64,000 bases of DNA from Flavobacteriales bacterium (GCA_021739695.1 JAIPBM010000010.1:62001-126000), one strand, 5' to 3'. Shown: positions 53,432-62,313, counted from the stretch's first letter. Notes: a model not told the origin generated them from the letters alone. Numbers and translations: made by a program.

Positions 53432-53842
53432 AGCATTGTTTATTAACGTGATAAGTGTCTATTTACCTGACCTATGAATGTGTCAGTTAGGGCACGACTA
53501 AGAACCTTCAGTTTTCCATAAAATGAAATTCGATTTTCGGGCCATTTTTGACCTAAATGCATCCGCATGTGCAGAATTTCTAGAAGAAGGAAAATACGAA
53601 GGGTTTTACCCAAGGTCATGGCTATCAGAGATGAACAGGGCGGTAGAAAACAGTTGCGAAGCCGCCATTAAGTAGTTTTCAGAGTATGAGCAGCCTGAGA
53701 TCGGTTAAGGAAAAATCCTAAGAGGACACATCTCGATTGCCGAGAATCGTGGATTAAGTTTTAATCAGATGCACGGATTTGACTAAAATGAAAAGATAAA
53801 GATGGAGGATGACTACACCTACACACCCTATTCGCTTTCCTC
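53432..53842. other. Intergenic stretch with one short reading frame
   Basis: These 411 bp separate the 1469-residue gene from the nuclease gene, which both read leftward. A plus-strand frame of 50 codons (53523-53675, starting MKFDFRAIFDLNASACAEFL) is open but lacks supporting context, so I leave it as a possibility. The left part must hold the promoter of the 1469-residue gene. No repeat or hairpin stands out. Confidence 0.4.
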
Positions 53843-54892
53843 TTACAGATTGGCGTATTTTCTATTGAGCATAGGGCGCAACTCTGTAAGGCTGATGAAT
53901 TCTATTGCCAATTGGTTGAATTCCCTTTTGGCCTTCTGAAAGGATTCTTTTTCCTTCTTGGTCAACGGAGGTGGTGCAACAAAGTAGAAATCAAGCAGGT
54001 CCTCTGATTGATCAAGATTCTTAGCAATATCTAAGAGTGTATCCCTTCGCCTCTTGGTCTTGTCCAATTCTGTTTCTAATACCCTTTTAAGATTTCCACT
54101 TTTACACTCGATACAAATTACTCGTTGTCGTGTTCCATGAACCAAGGCCAACACATCGAATTCAATCATTCCCAGATTGTATTCTAGCGCACTTTCCAAC
54201 TCGAACAAAGTCAGCGATTCAAACTGAACGTTTTTCCTACTCGCTTTAAGTTGACTATTGAGCGTAGTGTTTACAAAGCAACTTAACCAATGCCCAGAAA
54301 GTAGCTGTGCCGCAGCTCGGTTATTGATAGGGAAATTCCATTCTTCTGCCCAAAAGGACTTATCATCAGACAAGATTGAATCGATAGAGTCTTTGGTGAG
54401 AAGAGAATTACTTCCGACTGATCCAGCAAATTTGGTAAGTCTTTTAAGCAGTTCTCGCCTTAGACCACCGTTGTTGGAGAGCCGCGTTCGGTTGGTTCTA
54501 ATTGTGACGGTATTTGAATTATGCCGTAATGCGGATAAGAAGATGCTTAGAGCCTCGTAGTGACTTACAACATACATCGAAAGCTCCTTAGACTTCTCGG
54601 AGAACACGGTAAATCGCTTTGGAAGAAAACCCAGTACTTCCAACTGTTGAATAATGTAAAGGCTGCTGGAAACATCTTGGATTTCCGAGGCCTGAACCAC
54701 TTTATCCTGACTCTTATCCCGCTGGAAGATTTTGACCAGATCGGAGTTTTCCTTGTGACCCAAGAATTCATCGAATGGCACAAGCTCCGATTTGGAGATC
54801 AGATCCTGTCGCATAGCTACCAGATTTTCGTAGTAACCATTTATTGACAATGCCAAACCACTCGCAATTTCTCGGTCGCCAATTTTGACCAT
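53843..54892 (-). CDS. PD-(D/E)xK-type nuclease-like protein
   Basis: 349 residues. The C-terminal half shows the nuclease core: a helix SGHWLSCFVNTTL (about 205), MIEFDVLALV (acidic strand, Asp at about 243) and VICIECKSG (ExK, about 257), followed by a helix. This ordering is that of PD-(D/E)xK enzymes and resembles the DUF1887/Card1-like nuclease domains, although the N-terminal part is not a clear CARF domain. It might cut DNA or RNA in defence. It is monocistronic and encoded between the two island blocks. Confidence 0.7.
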   Translation of the reverse strand: MVKIGDREIASGLALSINGYYENLVAMRQDLISKSELVPFDEFLGHKENSDLVKIFQRDKSQDKVVQASEIQDVSSSLYIIQQLEVLGFLPKRFTVFSEKSKELSMYVVSHYEALSIFLSALRHNSNTVTIRTNRTRLSNNGGLRRELLKRLTKFAGSVGSNSLLTKDSIDSILSDDKSFWAEEWNFPINNRAAAQLLSGHWLSCFVNTTLNSQLKASRKNVQFESLTLFELESALEYNLGMIEFDVLALVHGTRQRVICIECKSGNLKRVLETELDKTKRRRDTLLDIAKNLDQSEDLLDFYFVAPPPLTKKEKESFQKAKREFNQLAIEFISLTELRPMLNRKYANL

Positions 54893-55034
54893 GGCAGCAA
54901 TTACCTCGTCAATCTTCCCAATGAAAATTTTACTTTTTCAGGAATATCACTCATGAACGCGTAACATATAGTCTTTCAGACATGGAGAGTTATCATGTTA
55001 ATACTCTTAGTTCATTGGATTGCTTGCCAGTTGA

Positions 55035-55469
55035 TTAATCAATTTTCAGCTGATAAACTGAATAACAACTATTGGAGCATGGTTTGCCATCTTGGTTGCA
55101 TGGGCAAGTGATCGCGACCCCCTCCTTCGCTTGTTTAATTAGAATTGGACACTTAGTAATTTCCCATTCATTTTGGTCAATTCTTGGAAATCCTATCTCG
55201 TCCGAACCCAGAATCCTAGTTCCCCCATCGGTAATCAGTTTCAGTCCCCATTTCGGGTTCTTGCTGTCTAATACCACTGTAAAATATTTCTCGGATTTCA
55301 TCTTTCCGATACAGAAATCCCCAGCAATGGCCTTGATAGCGAAGCCCTGCAAATAGGATTCAGAATAGACCACCTTTCCAGAGTCGTCTTTAATTACCAA
55401 ACCTGAATTACCAAACTCAAAGGAATGATCCGAAAGTTTAAAGCATGAAGTAGGGTCAAATTGTTCCAT
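55035..55469 (-). CDS. Small cysteine-containing protein of unknown function
   Basis: 144 residues without signal peptide. The pattern is beta-rich (FELG-type strands: LSDHSFEFGNSGLVIKDDSG, KYFTVVLDSKNPKWGLKLIT), with a C-terminal cysteine cluster (CPCNQDGKPCSNSC) that might bind metal. I do not recognise it. It is divergent from the 55605 gene across 135 bp. Confidence 0.65.
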   Translation of the reverse strand: MEQFDPTSCFKLSDHSFEFGNSGLVIKDDSGKVVYSESYLQGFAIKAIAGDFCIGKMKSEKYFTVVLDSKNPKWGLKLITDGGTRILGSDEIGFPRIDQNEWEITKCPILIKQAKEGVAITCPCNQDGKPCSNSCYSVYQLKID

Positions 55470-55604
55470 GTGATGTTTTTTAAGGGTTGAGCCTCAAATC
55501 TGCATGGTTAACACGTGGTACACAATTCGACTTTATTGAATTATTTTAGCATTTTAAGCCCTGAGATAAATTCAACCTGATGTGGTAGAAAGTAGGCACA
55601 AACA

Positions 55605-57131
55605 ATGAGTTATGCGAACTTCATATTCGAGTTAATTAATTCCTTGTCAAAGAGTGAAGCGGCACGAGTAATAAGTCACTTGAGCAGCCTCGGAACACAG
55701 CACTCTAAACTCCAAACATTATTATTCAAAGACTCTCGATCCGCTCGAACCGTTGATTCTGAAATCATCCGAAATCGAATTTCCTCTGAAGAATTAAGAA
55801 CCTACTTTTCTTACCACAAAGGAGGGTTACAGGAACATGTTCTGAACGTCCTATTGGAACTTGATGCGGATGACCATGTGGTTTATCGCAATCATATTAT
55901 GGATGCTCTTAGCAAAGCCACAGTTTTATATAACAAAGGTTTTGAAGAAAATGCGGTAAAAGCAATTGACAAGTTACTGACGAAGGTTGATCCACAGTTT
56001 AACGCTGATTTGCGATTGCTAGTACTAAACGAACAATACCGATTGCTAAAGAGAATTCCGCTTTTAAAGCGTCCAGCTCTATTGGAAGCGGTTGGTGGAC
56101 ATAGAAAGGCTGTGATTCATATTCTTACAAACGAAGCAGAATACGATGAACTAAGTGAGAAAATTCATTTTTTGTACTTATCTGCAAGGCAATCTAGTGC
56201 GAGTGAATGTACCGATCAGCTATCGCTTCTATTCCAAAACCCATTGCTAAAAAGTGAAACCAGTGCCCTTTCATTTAAAGCAAGGTTGAATTTTTATATG
56301 TGCCATGTTTTCAAGCACAGCCTACTAGGAGAAGCCACAAAGCAAGTTGCTATCCAGAACCAAATTGTTTCATTATGGAAACAATACCCCGACTTTAGAA
56401 AAAGAAGACCTTTTCTGTATCAGTACTCCTTGGTGAATCTTCTTAACGGCTACTGCAAAGCCGGAAACGACCAGAAATTTGATGTCGTATATAAAGAAGC
56501 AATGTCCATAAAAATACTCAATAAGAAAGAGAACGCGGCTGGATATATTGCCCTGATCAGTTGTAAGCTATACTTCCTGCTTAATATAGCAAGTACTGAT
56601 AAGGTTATCGCATTTGCCAAACGAATTGGAGCGGAATTGCCAACCAAAGCCAAATATGCCATACCCGGAACCATCATTAACCTACAGTATAACCTTGCCA
56701 GTGTCCTGTTCATTTCTGGAGAGTTTGAAGAAAGTGAGCGGGCGTTAAGGATAATTACAGATACCAAAACTGAGCTGCGGTTCGATATTCAAGGCACAGC
56801 ACGAATCTTACTTAAACTGTCTTGTTTTGGCCGCAAGGACAGTGAATATATCCATAGCCTTAACATGGCTTGCCGTAGGTTTTTTCGAAGCCATAAAATG
56901 GTTGACAAAATGCAAGGAATCACATTCCGATTGGTTGACAAGCTACTTAATCAACCAGAGTCAGAGCACCTGTCAACTCTTCAGTTTGAACTTGAAAATC
57001 TTAAGGAATTACAAAATAATATTCCGACACATCTGGGTATCGAAGAGGTCATCATGTGGGTCGAATCAAACTTTCAGGGCGTACCGATTAGAAAAATTTG
57101 GGAATCCAAACGAACGGTCAAGGCGGACTGA
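55605..57131 (+). CDS. Alpha-helical repeat protein (TPR-like)
   Basis: 508 residues, all helical. The N-terminus FIFELINSLSKSEAARVISH and later KATVLYNKGFEENAVKAIDKLL (about 105-126) match the plan of a helical family of about 500 residues common in Bacteroidota, whose members often begin with a sequence like LI-SLSK-EKR. TPR-like pairs occur throughout (ASVLFISGEFEESERALRII at about 365). No enzymatic motif is present, so a scaffold or regulatory role is likely. It heads the plus-strand block, 110 bp ahead of the next gene. Confidence 0.75.
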   Translation: MSYANFIFELINSLSKSEAARVISHLSSLGTQHSKLQTLLFKDSRSARTVDSEIIRNRISSEELRTYFSYHKGGLQEHVLNVLLELDADDHVVYRNHIMDALSKATVLYNKGFEENAVKAIDKLLTKVDPQFNADLRLLVLNEQYRLLKRIPLLKRPALLEAVGGHRKAVIHILTNEAEYDELSEKIHFLYLSARQSSASECTDQLSLLFQNPLLKSETSALSFKARLNFYMCHVFKHSLLGEATKQVAIQNQIVSLWKQYPDFRKRRPFLYQYSLVNLLNGYCKAGNDQKFDVVYKEAMSIKILNKKENAAGYIALISCKLYFLLNIASTDKVIAFAKRIGAELPTKAKYAIPGTIINLQYNLASVLFISGEFEESERALRIITDTKTELRFDIQGTARILLKLSCFGRKDSEYIHSLNMACRRFFRSHKMVDKMQGITFRLVDKLLNQPESEHLSTLQFELENLKELQNNIPTHLGIEEVIMWVESNFQGVPIRKIWESKRTVKAD

Positions 57132-57241
57132 CCTTCTTCAAAGGATTATGGCTCAGGGCACAATTAGCTCAAAATCAGCCGGAAATTAGAATTAGTGTTT
57201 AAGTGGATTTAGGTGACTTTCATGCGCCCTAAGAACCGCGT

Positions 57242-58003
57242 ATGAACACCAATAATCACAATGGATTAGAAGAAAAGGGAACGAACTTCCGCTATCGGCT
57301 TTCCGTATTGATAATACTGGTTGCAACTCTTGGAATTGGGTCAGTAGCCTATCTGGCCATGTGTTGTGGTTCGGATTTAAGCGGAGATACTGTATTCACA
57401 GCAGTGATTGGGCTTGCAGGAACATGGGTGGGTACTATACTGGCCTTTTACTTCTCTAAAGACAATTTTGAGGCAGCAGAAAAAAGCACTCGGGCGATGG
57501 TGGATAAGTTCCGAACATCCACTCAAAAACTGGCATCAACACTTGCGAGCAGTGTGATGCTTAAAATTTCACAAGCGGCAGTTCTAGTGTTGAAAGACGA
57601 AGATCAATCGATCATCCTATTAACCAACATTCTTGAAAAAATGGGCGACCATTATCGATTGCCAGTGCTGGACACAAGTGGAAGGTTGCTATACATAATC
57701 CATCGCAGTATGATAGATCGTTTTTTGGCTCAGTCATTCCTTACTCAGAACAACGACAATCAGCCATATACTCTCAACACTTTGCTGTCTGATAGAACTG
57801 CTGGGGATGCTATTAGCAAAGGAATCGTTACTGTAAAACCCACAGACACACTTCATTTGGCCAAACTGAAAATGGAGCTTAAACGAGAAGATGGGGTTAT
57901 GTGCTCGGATATTTTCGTAACGGACGATGGCACCAGAAACGGCAAAGTTCTGGGGTGGATAACCAATAATGACCTGAACAAGCATTCTCATGTCGAGGGT
58001 TAG
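57242..58003 (+). CDS. Two-pass membrane protein with a CBS-like domain
   Basis: 253 residues. Two hydrophobic segments at about 20-41 and 50-71 (GLAGTWVGTILAFYFSKDNF closes the second) are followed by a short helix and a cytoplasmic part with a CBS-like pair (SIILLTNILEKMGDHYRLPVL, then a second half ending KVLGWITNNDLNK). CBS pairs bind adenine nucleotides and gate partner proteins, so this may be a membrane-bound sensor. It overlaps the next gene by 14 bases. The sensing ligand is unknown. Confidence 0.72.
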   Translation: MNTNNHNGLEEKGTNFRYRLSVLIILVATLGIGSVAYLAMCCGSDLSGDTVFTAVIGLAGTWVGTILAFYFSKDNFEAAEKSTRAMVDKFRTSTQKLASTLASSVMLKISQAAVLVLKDEDQSIILLTNILEKMGDHYRLPVLDTSGRLLYIIHRSMIDRFLAQSFLTQNNDNQPYTLNTLLSDRTAGDAISKGIVTVKPTDTLHLAKLKMELKREDGVMCSDIFVTDDGTRNGKVLGWITNNDLNKHSHVEG

Positions 58004-58820
58004 GAGGCTTGGTATTTCAAAGGTTCTTTCTTTAACAAAAGAGGCTCTGACTTGGTTTGTATTGATACTTGCACCAATAGGACTTGTGGTTGGAATGGTC
58101 GCTTTGAGCGAAAGAGACACTCTTTCCAAAAAATATCAAAAAGCTCTTCAAGACGCATTTGAACCTCAATACTCGGAGGTGTATCGACACTTAACTCAAA
58201 TTAACTTTAACAACAGCAATCTGATTTGGAATCAGGACTCAACAAAGTTGTTGGTTGCTACATGGACACGTTTCCCTCAGAGCTTCACCGGGAGTAATAA
58301 CGATTCTCTGCTAACTAATTGGGGAGATACATGGGTGACTGTAGTTCCGGAACTCTATAATTTCTGCAACAAGCTGAACAGCAAAACGGATGACGAGCTG
58401 ACTCTCCGTCTGGAACAATTACATGGACTTCCCTCTCATAAATGGAGAAATCCTGATGGCACCGAAATAAACCCATTGACCCATGTAGTTGAAATGTGGG
58501 TAAGGCCAAAAGACCTTTTTAGACCATGTGTTGACTCAGAGATTAACGATTCTGAATGCCGTATTGAAATGAATGATAGTCTTATCAGTGCCGACCACCT
58601 TAAATGGTTGACAAACCGCAATCGGTCGAGTTTCAATCAGACCGGAATGAAATCAAAAGACTTCTTATCTAAAATCAATGGCTATCCGTTCACCAGATTG
58701 GGTTACACATATGATTGGGGAAATCGAGACACTGAAATCGGGTTAAGCGAATTTGTAATTGACTCGGGGGCTGTGGTCAGTGTGCTTTCTGTTCAGGGCA
58801 TAAGAGAATATTGCAGATGA
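57990..58820 (+). CDS. Single-pass membrane-anchored protein of unknown function
   Basis: 276 residues with one hydrophobic segment near the N-terminus (about 20-42), so most of the chain lies on one side of the membrane. Noteworthy motifs are LTHVVEMWVRPKDLFRPCVD (about 166-185), with two cysteines further on (SECRIE), and the C-terminal RLGYTYDWGNRDTEIGLSEF. I have a sense of similar sequences in other bacteria but no function. Its start lies inside the CBS-like gene (14-bp overlap), so the two are probably a pair. Confidence 0.7.
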   Translation: MSRVRRLGISKVLSLTKEALTWFVLILAPIGLVVGMVALSERDTLSKKYQKALQDAFEPQYSEVYRHLTQINFNNSNLIWNQDSTKLLVATWTRFPQSFTGSNNDSLLTNWGDTWVTVVPELYNFCNKLNSKTDDELTLRLEQLHGLPSHKWRNPDGTEINPLTHVVEMWVRPKDLFRPCVDSEINDSECRIEMNDSLISADHLKWLTNRNRSSFNQTGMKSKDFLSKINGYPFTRLGYTYDWGNRDTEIGLSEFVIDSGAVVSVLSVQGIREYCR

Positions 58821-58853
58821 ATTCAAATCAACTAACCGTATAACAAATTAATT

Positions 58854-59345
58854 ATGAAAAGAGAAGAGCGTAAGCAACTCAGACAAGAAAGAAGACAGCG
58901 AATTAAAGACCGTAGGGAGGCGCGAAGAAATGAACGAAGAATAAGAAAAGAGCTTCAAAGAGGTAAATGGAATGAGGCTAAAGCAAAAATTGCCGCGTTA
59001 CCAGATATAGAAGAACTCGAACAGACAGTCTATGAAGAACGATTTGGTGAAGTGTGGCCAGCTGTAAAAGCCGTGCTAGAATTTGGTATTAGCTTAAGAG
59101 TAACCGGAGCAAAGTTCGACCAAACCCTTACCTCAATTATCGAATTGGGTGATGAAATGGCCGAGGGAGACGAGATTACGGATGAAAAATCCAAAGAACT
59201 TATTGAGAAACTTCAACAGATATGGGGGTGGATGCAGACGATTCTTACTGTCGTTAAAATCTTCACTGGAGATGAGGCCGATAAGGTCATTGATAAGATC
59301 ATTGAGATCGGTGATTGGATCTTGGACGAGGATGACAAACAGTAG
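58854..59345 (+). CDS. Basic coiled-coil plus amphipathic helix protein
   Basis: 163 residues. The first 45 are an extremely charged helix (REERKQLRQERRQRIKDRRE), and residues about 65-160 form helices, among them WGWMQTILTVVKIFTGDEAD, which could be amphipathic. No enzyme motif. It directly precedes the gasdermin-like gene by about 65 bp and could be a regulator, inhibitor or membrane-active partner; that is inference from position and composition. Confidence 0.7.
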   Translation: MKREERKQLRQERRQRIKDRREARRNERRIRKELQRGKWNEAKAKIAALPDIEELEQTVYEERFGEVWPAVKAVLEFGISLRVTGAKFDQTLTSIIELGDEMAEGDEITDEKSKELIEKLQQIWGWMQTILTVVKIFTGDEADKVIDKIIEIGDWILDEDDKQ

Positions 59346-59409
59346 CTGTAGACTTCGCATGGGAGCGTAGGAATTCGCCTAATAACAGTTTGAATAAAAA
59401 ATAAGAATA

Positions 59410-60039
59410 ATGAATATCGAAAAATTCGTTGAGCGTAGACTGAAGGCCAATGTGCTCAGGTTCAGTAACGAAATGTACAGACCAGGAATCGTTATCGATG
59501 ATGACGATAATGACCGGATGATTGGTCACATAGCGGACGTATTAGGCGGTAATCCAGACATGGGTAATTGGGCTATCCGAAGCCACTCAGCCAACATACT
59601 CGTTGCGACAAAAATTTCGGGTACCAGAAAGGGAGACTTAGCTGTTCAATTTCTTCAGCTTTTCGGAGTGAATATCGCAGGAAACTTTGAACATGAAATC
59701 ACATTTCATTTAGAAAAAGTAACCTCCAAGGACCTGCAGGAAAAAGATCTCACAATTGAAATTATGTTAGACGCATTACGAGAAAAAGACATCAATAAAT
59801 GGCGCTCAATAAAGCGAGATTTTGTTGTTACGGAGACGTATTACGCGGAGGAGTTTAGCGTGAAATTTCACAGAAAAGGGGACGCCAGTGCGGAGGTAAA
59901 AGTTAAAGCCGAAGTGGATGTTGAGGCTTCAGCGAAAGTAGAGTGGGAAACAGAAGGAACTATTAGAGTCACCAACAACGGCAATGTTCCTTTCGCTGTA
60001 CGTGGGTTTGTCGTTAAAAAACCTTTAAATGACCAGTAA
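59410..60039 (+). CDS. Gasdermin-like protein (tentative), putative pore former
   Basis: 209 residues. Order of elements recalls bacterial gasdermins: an N-terminal helix followed by VLRFSNEMYRPGIVIDDD, a strand-rich part (TKISGTRKGDLAVQFLQLF, then EITFHLEKVTSKDL, about 69-110), then RDFVVTETYYAEEFSVKFHR (about 136-155), alternating residues with acidic repeats (AEVKVKAEVDVEASAKVEW) and the ending TNNGNVPFAVRGFVVK. The gasdermin N-terminal domain shows a comparable ending pattern after a VVTE strand. Two differences count against it: no N-terminal cysteine for acylation and no C-terminal autoinhibitory tail. No protease is nearby. Recognition is from pattern memory only, so treat as a hypothesis. 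Confidence 0.45.
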   Translation: MNIEKFVERRLKANVLRFSNEMYRPGIVIDDDDNDRMIGHIADVLGGNPDMGNWAIRSHSANILVATKISGTRKGDLAVQFLQLFGVNIAGNFEHEITFHLEKVTSKDLQEKDLTIEIMLDALREKDINKWRSIKRDFVVTETYYAEEFSVKFHRKGDASAEVKVKAEVDVEASAKVEWETEGTIRVTNNGNVPFAVRGFVVKKPLNDQ

Positions 60040-60041
60040 TC

Positions 60042-60833
60042 ATGTGTAACGATAAGCAGACAGGAATATGCATTGAAACCATCAATCGAAGCTTACACGA
60101 TGGAACCATGTGGGCTGCAATAGCGGGAACACTGGTGGTGATGTTTATGGATTTGGCAAATCCATTTGCTGGATCTGTTTGTAGGCAGTATGCCTATAGG
60201 CTGTTTGAAAACCTCGAACTGATTCACATGTCTGGATTTTTAAAGATTGCCACGTTTGCTGTTTTCATTTCTTTTATTGGAGCTATTACCAGTTGGGTAG
60301 AGAGTCCAAGAACCCGATCTGATGCATTTGCGCGCGGAATGTCGGTAATGGCCTTGATGTCATTAGGACCAAAGGACAGCATAGACCAGCAGCTAACAGA
60401 AGCCACCTCCTCTTTCAAGCATGAAATTCTACAATCTTATAATCAACAGCCACGCTATAGTTCGGTGTTCTCAGCTGGGCTGATTTTTCCTGGCGTACCT
60501 ATTGAATCGTCCGTTAAATCCAAACTGTCGAAACCACAAGAAACCAAGTTCAGACCCAACGCAAGTATTGAACAGAACAATTGGATTTCCGAATCAAAGC
60601 CTTCATACAGTCTTTTTTCCCTTTTCACAAATGAAATAGAAATACACAAAGTGGGCTATTCATTCAACAAGGGAGATTCCATAGAGGTAATCCGAGGAAC
60701 AGAATTTGAAACGCCTTTAAGAAAATACAGGTACGTTCAAGTTAGATACCTATCTAAGGATGGAGAGGTCATGTCAGGGTGGATTTATGCAGGCAGAGGT
60801 TCATGGCAGAACATCAAATTTCACAGCGAATAG
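60042..60833 (+). CDS. Two-pass membrane protein with a C-terminal SH3-like domain
   Basis: 263 residues. Two hydrophobic segments at about 22-42 and 64-86 are followed by a polar middle and a C-terminal small beta-barrel (about 195-260: FNKGDSIEVIRGTEFETPLR, YRYVQVRYLSKDGEVMSGWI) resembling a bacterial SH3-like domain, which often binds peptidoglycan. It begins two bases after the gasdermin-like gene, so they are likely co-expressed, and precedes the M15 peptidase gene. Holin-like help for that peptidase is conceivable (inference). Confidence 0.72.
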   Translation: MCNDKQTGICIETINRSLHDGTMWAAIAGTLVVMFMDLANPFAGSVCRQYAYRLFENLELIHMSGFLKIATFAVFISFIGAITSWVESPRTRSDAFARGMSVMALMSLGPKDSIDQQLTEATSSFKHEILQSYNQQPRYSSVFSAGLIFPGVPIESSVKSKLSKPQETKFRPNASIEQNNWISESKPSYSLFSLFTNEIEIHKVGYSFNKGDSIEVIRGTEFETPLRKYRYVQVRYLSKDGEVMSGWIYAGRGSWQNIKFHSE

Positions 60834-60865
60834 ATGGCTATTCTGCTAATCATAACGGATAAACT

Positions 60866-61657
60866 ATGAAATATTCAATCAAATTCATTCAATCGGAGCT
60901 GACAAAACAAGGCTATAATCCAGGTGGAATAGATGGTGTTTTAGGCCGCAACACACTCGGAGCGCTAGAAAGGATTCCAAGTTTAGCAAAGGAATGGTCG
61001 ACAGAGCGAAAACTGGTAGGATTCATTCAGCTCACTGCGCAAAAGGAAAACATTGAAGTTGGCAAGATCGATGGACTTTGGGGGCCTCAGACAAGTTATG
61101 CCTATGATTGTCTGTTAGAGTTACGAAAACATGGTGCAGTGCCCGTCTTTCGCAGGCCATGTGACGAGGTAGACGTCAACCCGAACGATTGGCCATCAGA
61201 GAAACCGCAACAGAATATCATTGATTTCTACGGTGAGGTCGGTAAAAACCAGACATCTGTTGAAGTAGCCTACCCACACATCTTGGATTGGGACAGAGAC
61301 GTATCCACTACAAAGATTACCTGCCACCAAAAAGTCGGTGATAGTTTGGTTAGAGTACTATCAAAGGTCAAAGACCATTATGGAATGGATGGAATCCATC
61401 GATTAAAACTTGACATCTGGGGAGGCGGTTTCAATGTCCGTAAGAAGCGTGGTGGTTCCGAGTACTCCATGCATAGTTGGGGTATTGCAATGGACTACGA
61501 TCCTAGCAACAACAAACTCAATTGGGGAAGCGACCGCGCATCCTTTGCCCAACCAGATTATAATAAGTGGTGGGAGTTGTGGGAAGAAGAAGGTTGGCTT
61601 AGCTTGGGAAGAGCTCGGAACTTTGATTGGATGCATGTTCAGGCTGCGAAACTTTGA
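60866..61657 (+). CDS. M15-type peptidoglycan peptidase with peptidoglycan-binding repeats
   Basis: 263 residues. Two N-terminal peptidoglycan-binding-like repeats (IQSELTKQGYNPGGIDGVLG at about 8-27, IEVGKIDGLWGPQTSYAYDC at about 58-77) precede a C-terminal M15/VanY-like zinc peptidase domain: SMHSWGIAMDYD (about 201-212; His and Asp ligands), WELWEEEGWLSLG (catalytic acidic residue) and DWMHVQ (third ligand). It lacks a signal peptide, as phage endolysins do. It would cleave stem peptides of peptidoglycan if given access to the periplasm, perhaps through a pore or holin-like neighbour. Confidence 0.82.
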   Translation: MKYSIKFIQSELTKQGYNPGGIDGVLGRNTLGALERIPSLAKEWSTERKLVGFIQLTAQKENIEVGKIDGLWGPQTSYAYDCLLELRKHGAVPVFRRPCDEVDVNPNDWPSEKPQQNIIDFYGEVGKNQTSVEVAYPHILDWDRDVSTTKITCHQKVGDSLVRVLSKVKDHYGMDGIHRLKLDIWGGGFNVRKKRGGSEYSMHSWGIAMDYDPSNNKLNWGSDRASFAQPDYNKWWELWEEEGWLSLGRARNFDWMHVQAAKL

Positions 61658-61723
61658 TATTATAGGACAGGCACAATATTTAACCCACCACCTATTCCCT
61701 ATCTTCACTCAAAATCTTGATTG

Positions 61724-61993
61724 ATGAATGTAATTTGTCTTCATGATGTGGCTTTCTTCTCGCTAGTAGAAGAGGTTGTGGACCGCATCAAAGAAAAGCG
61801 GAGCATCGAGCACAACCGTTGGATTCTTCCCAATGAAGCCATGTCGGTGCTCGGAATCAAAAGTAAGACCACCCTCCAGAAGCTTCGGGACGAGGGAAAA
61901 ATCCGATTCTCCCAACCTCAGAAGAAGGTAATCCTCTATGATCGAGAATCCCTCCTAAAGTATTTAGACACCCATTCAAAAGACGTGTTCTAA
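61724..61993 (+). CDS. Small helix-turn-helix protein (excisionase-like)
   Basis: 89 residues from ATG 61724. The C-terminal half, ILPNEAMSVLGIKSKTTLQK, LRDEGKIRFSQPQKKVILYD and RESLLKYLD, is the HTH_17/MerR-like fold used by excisionases and DNA-binding accessory proteins in Bacteroidota mobile elements. Such proteins often accompany integrative islands. Its stop codon shares a base with the next start. Confidence 0.85.
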   Translation: MNVICLHDVAFFSLVEEVVDRIKEKRSIEHNRWILPNEAMSVLGIKSKTTLQKLRDEGKIRFSQPQKKVILYDRESLLKYLDTHSKDVF

Positions 61994-62268
61994 TGGATGA
62001 CTACGAAGAAGCTGACTCGACCGCGGAGTACGAAAACGAATTGGATGAGGTTGAGTATGCCAAAGGATTCAATTGGGGTTATGTGATTGGAGAGCATAAC
62101 CCAACGCTTGCTCAAGAACTCATGAGGGACTTGGAGCATGATGGCGGACGTGGGAGTGGGTTGATAGCGGGATTCCGAGAGTTATTTCGTGAGAAAGAGC
62201 AGGATAGGATGACTGATCTGGATAGTTTGAGGAGTAGAGATCAGCAGAAGCGCGACTTAGAACGATGA
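61993..62268 (+). CDS. Small acidic protein of unknown function
   Basis: 91 residues, strongly acidic at the N-terminus (DDYEEADSTAEYENELDEVE), followed by AKGFNWGYVIGEHNPTLAQE and a charged C-terminus. No known fold is evident. It overlaps the HTH gene by one base (TAATG), so the two are probably expressed together; an antitoxin-like or DNA-mimic role is only a guess. Confidence 0.65.
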   Translation: MDDYEEADSTAEYENELDEVEYAKGFNWGYVIGEHNPTLAQELMRDLEHDGGRGSGLIAGFRELFREKEQDRMTDLDSLRSRDQQKRDLER

Positions 62269-62313
62269 TGTGATAGCCTAAATTCCCTATCCTATACTTA
62301 ATACCATCAAATC

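Noticed and set aside
53523-53675. 50-codon plus-strand gene between the large protein and the nuclease
   Set aside because: Open frame only; no conserved features, no clear promoter, and an open frame of this length can occur by chance.
60866-61657. Prophage lysis gene and thus a prophage
   Set aside because: The M15 peptidase is endolysin-like, but no capsid, tail, terminase or phage replication genes are present in the window.
42173-61657. Type VI secretion or extracellular contractile injection system
   Set aside because: No sheath, tube, baseplate, ClpV or AAA+ ATPase genes are recognisable; only possible effectors are seen.
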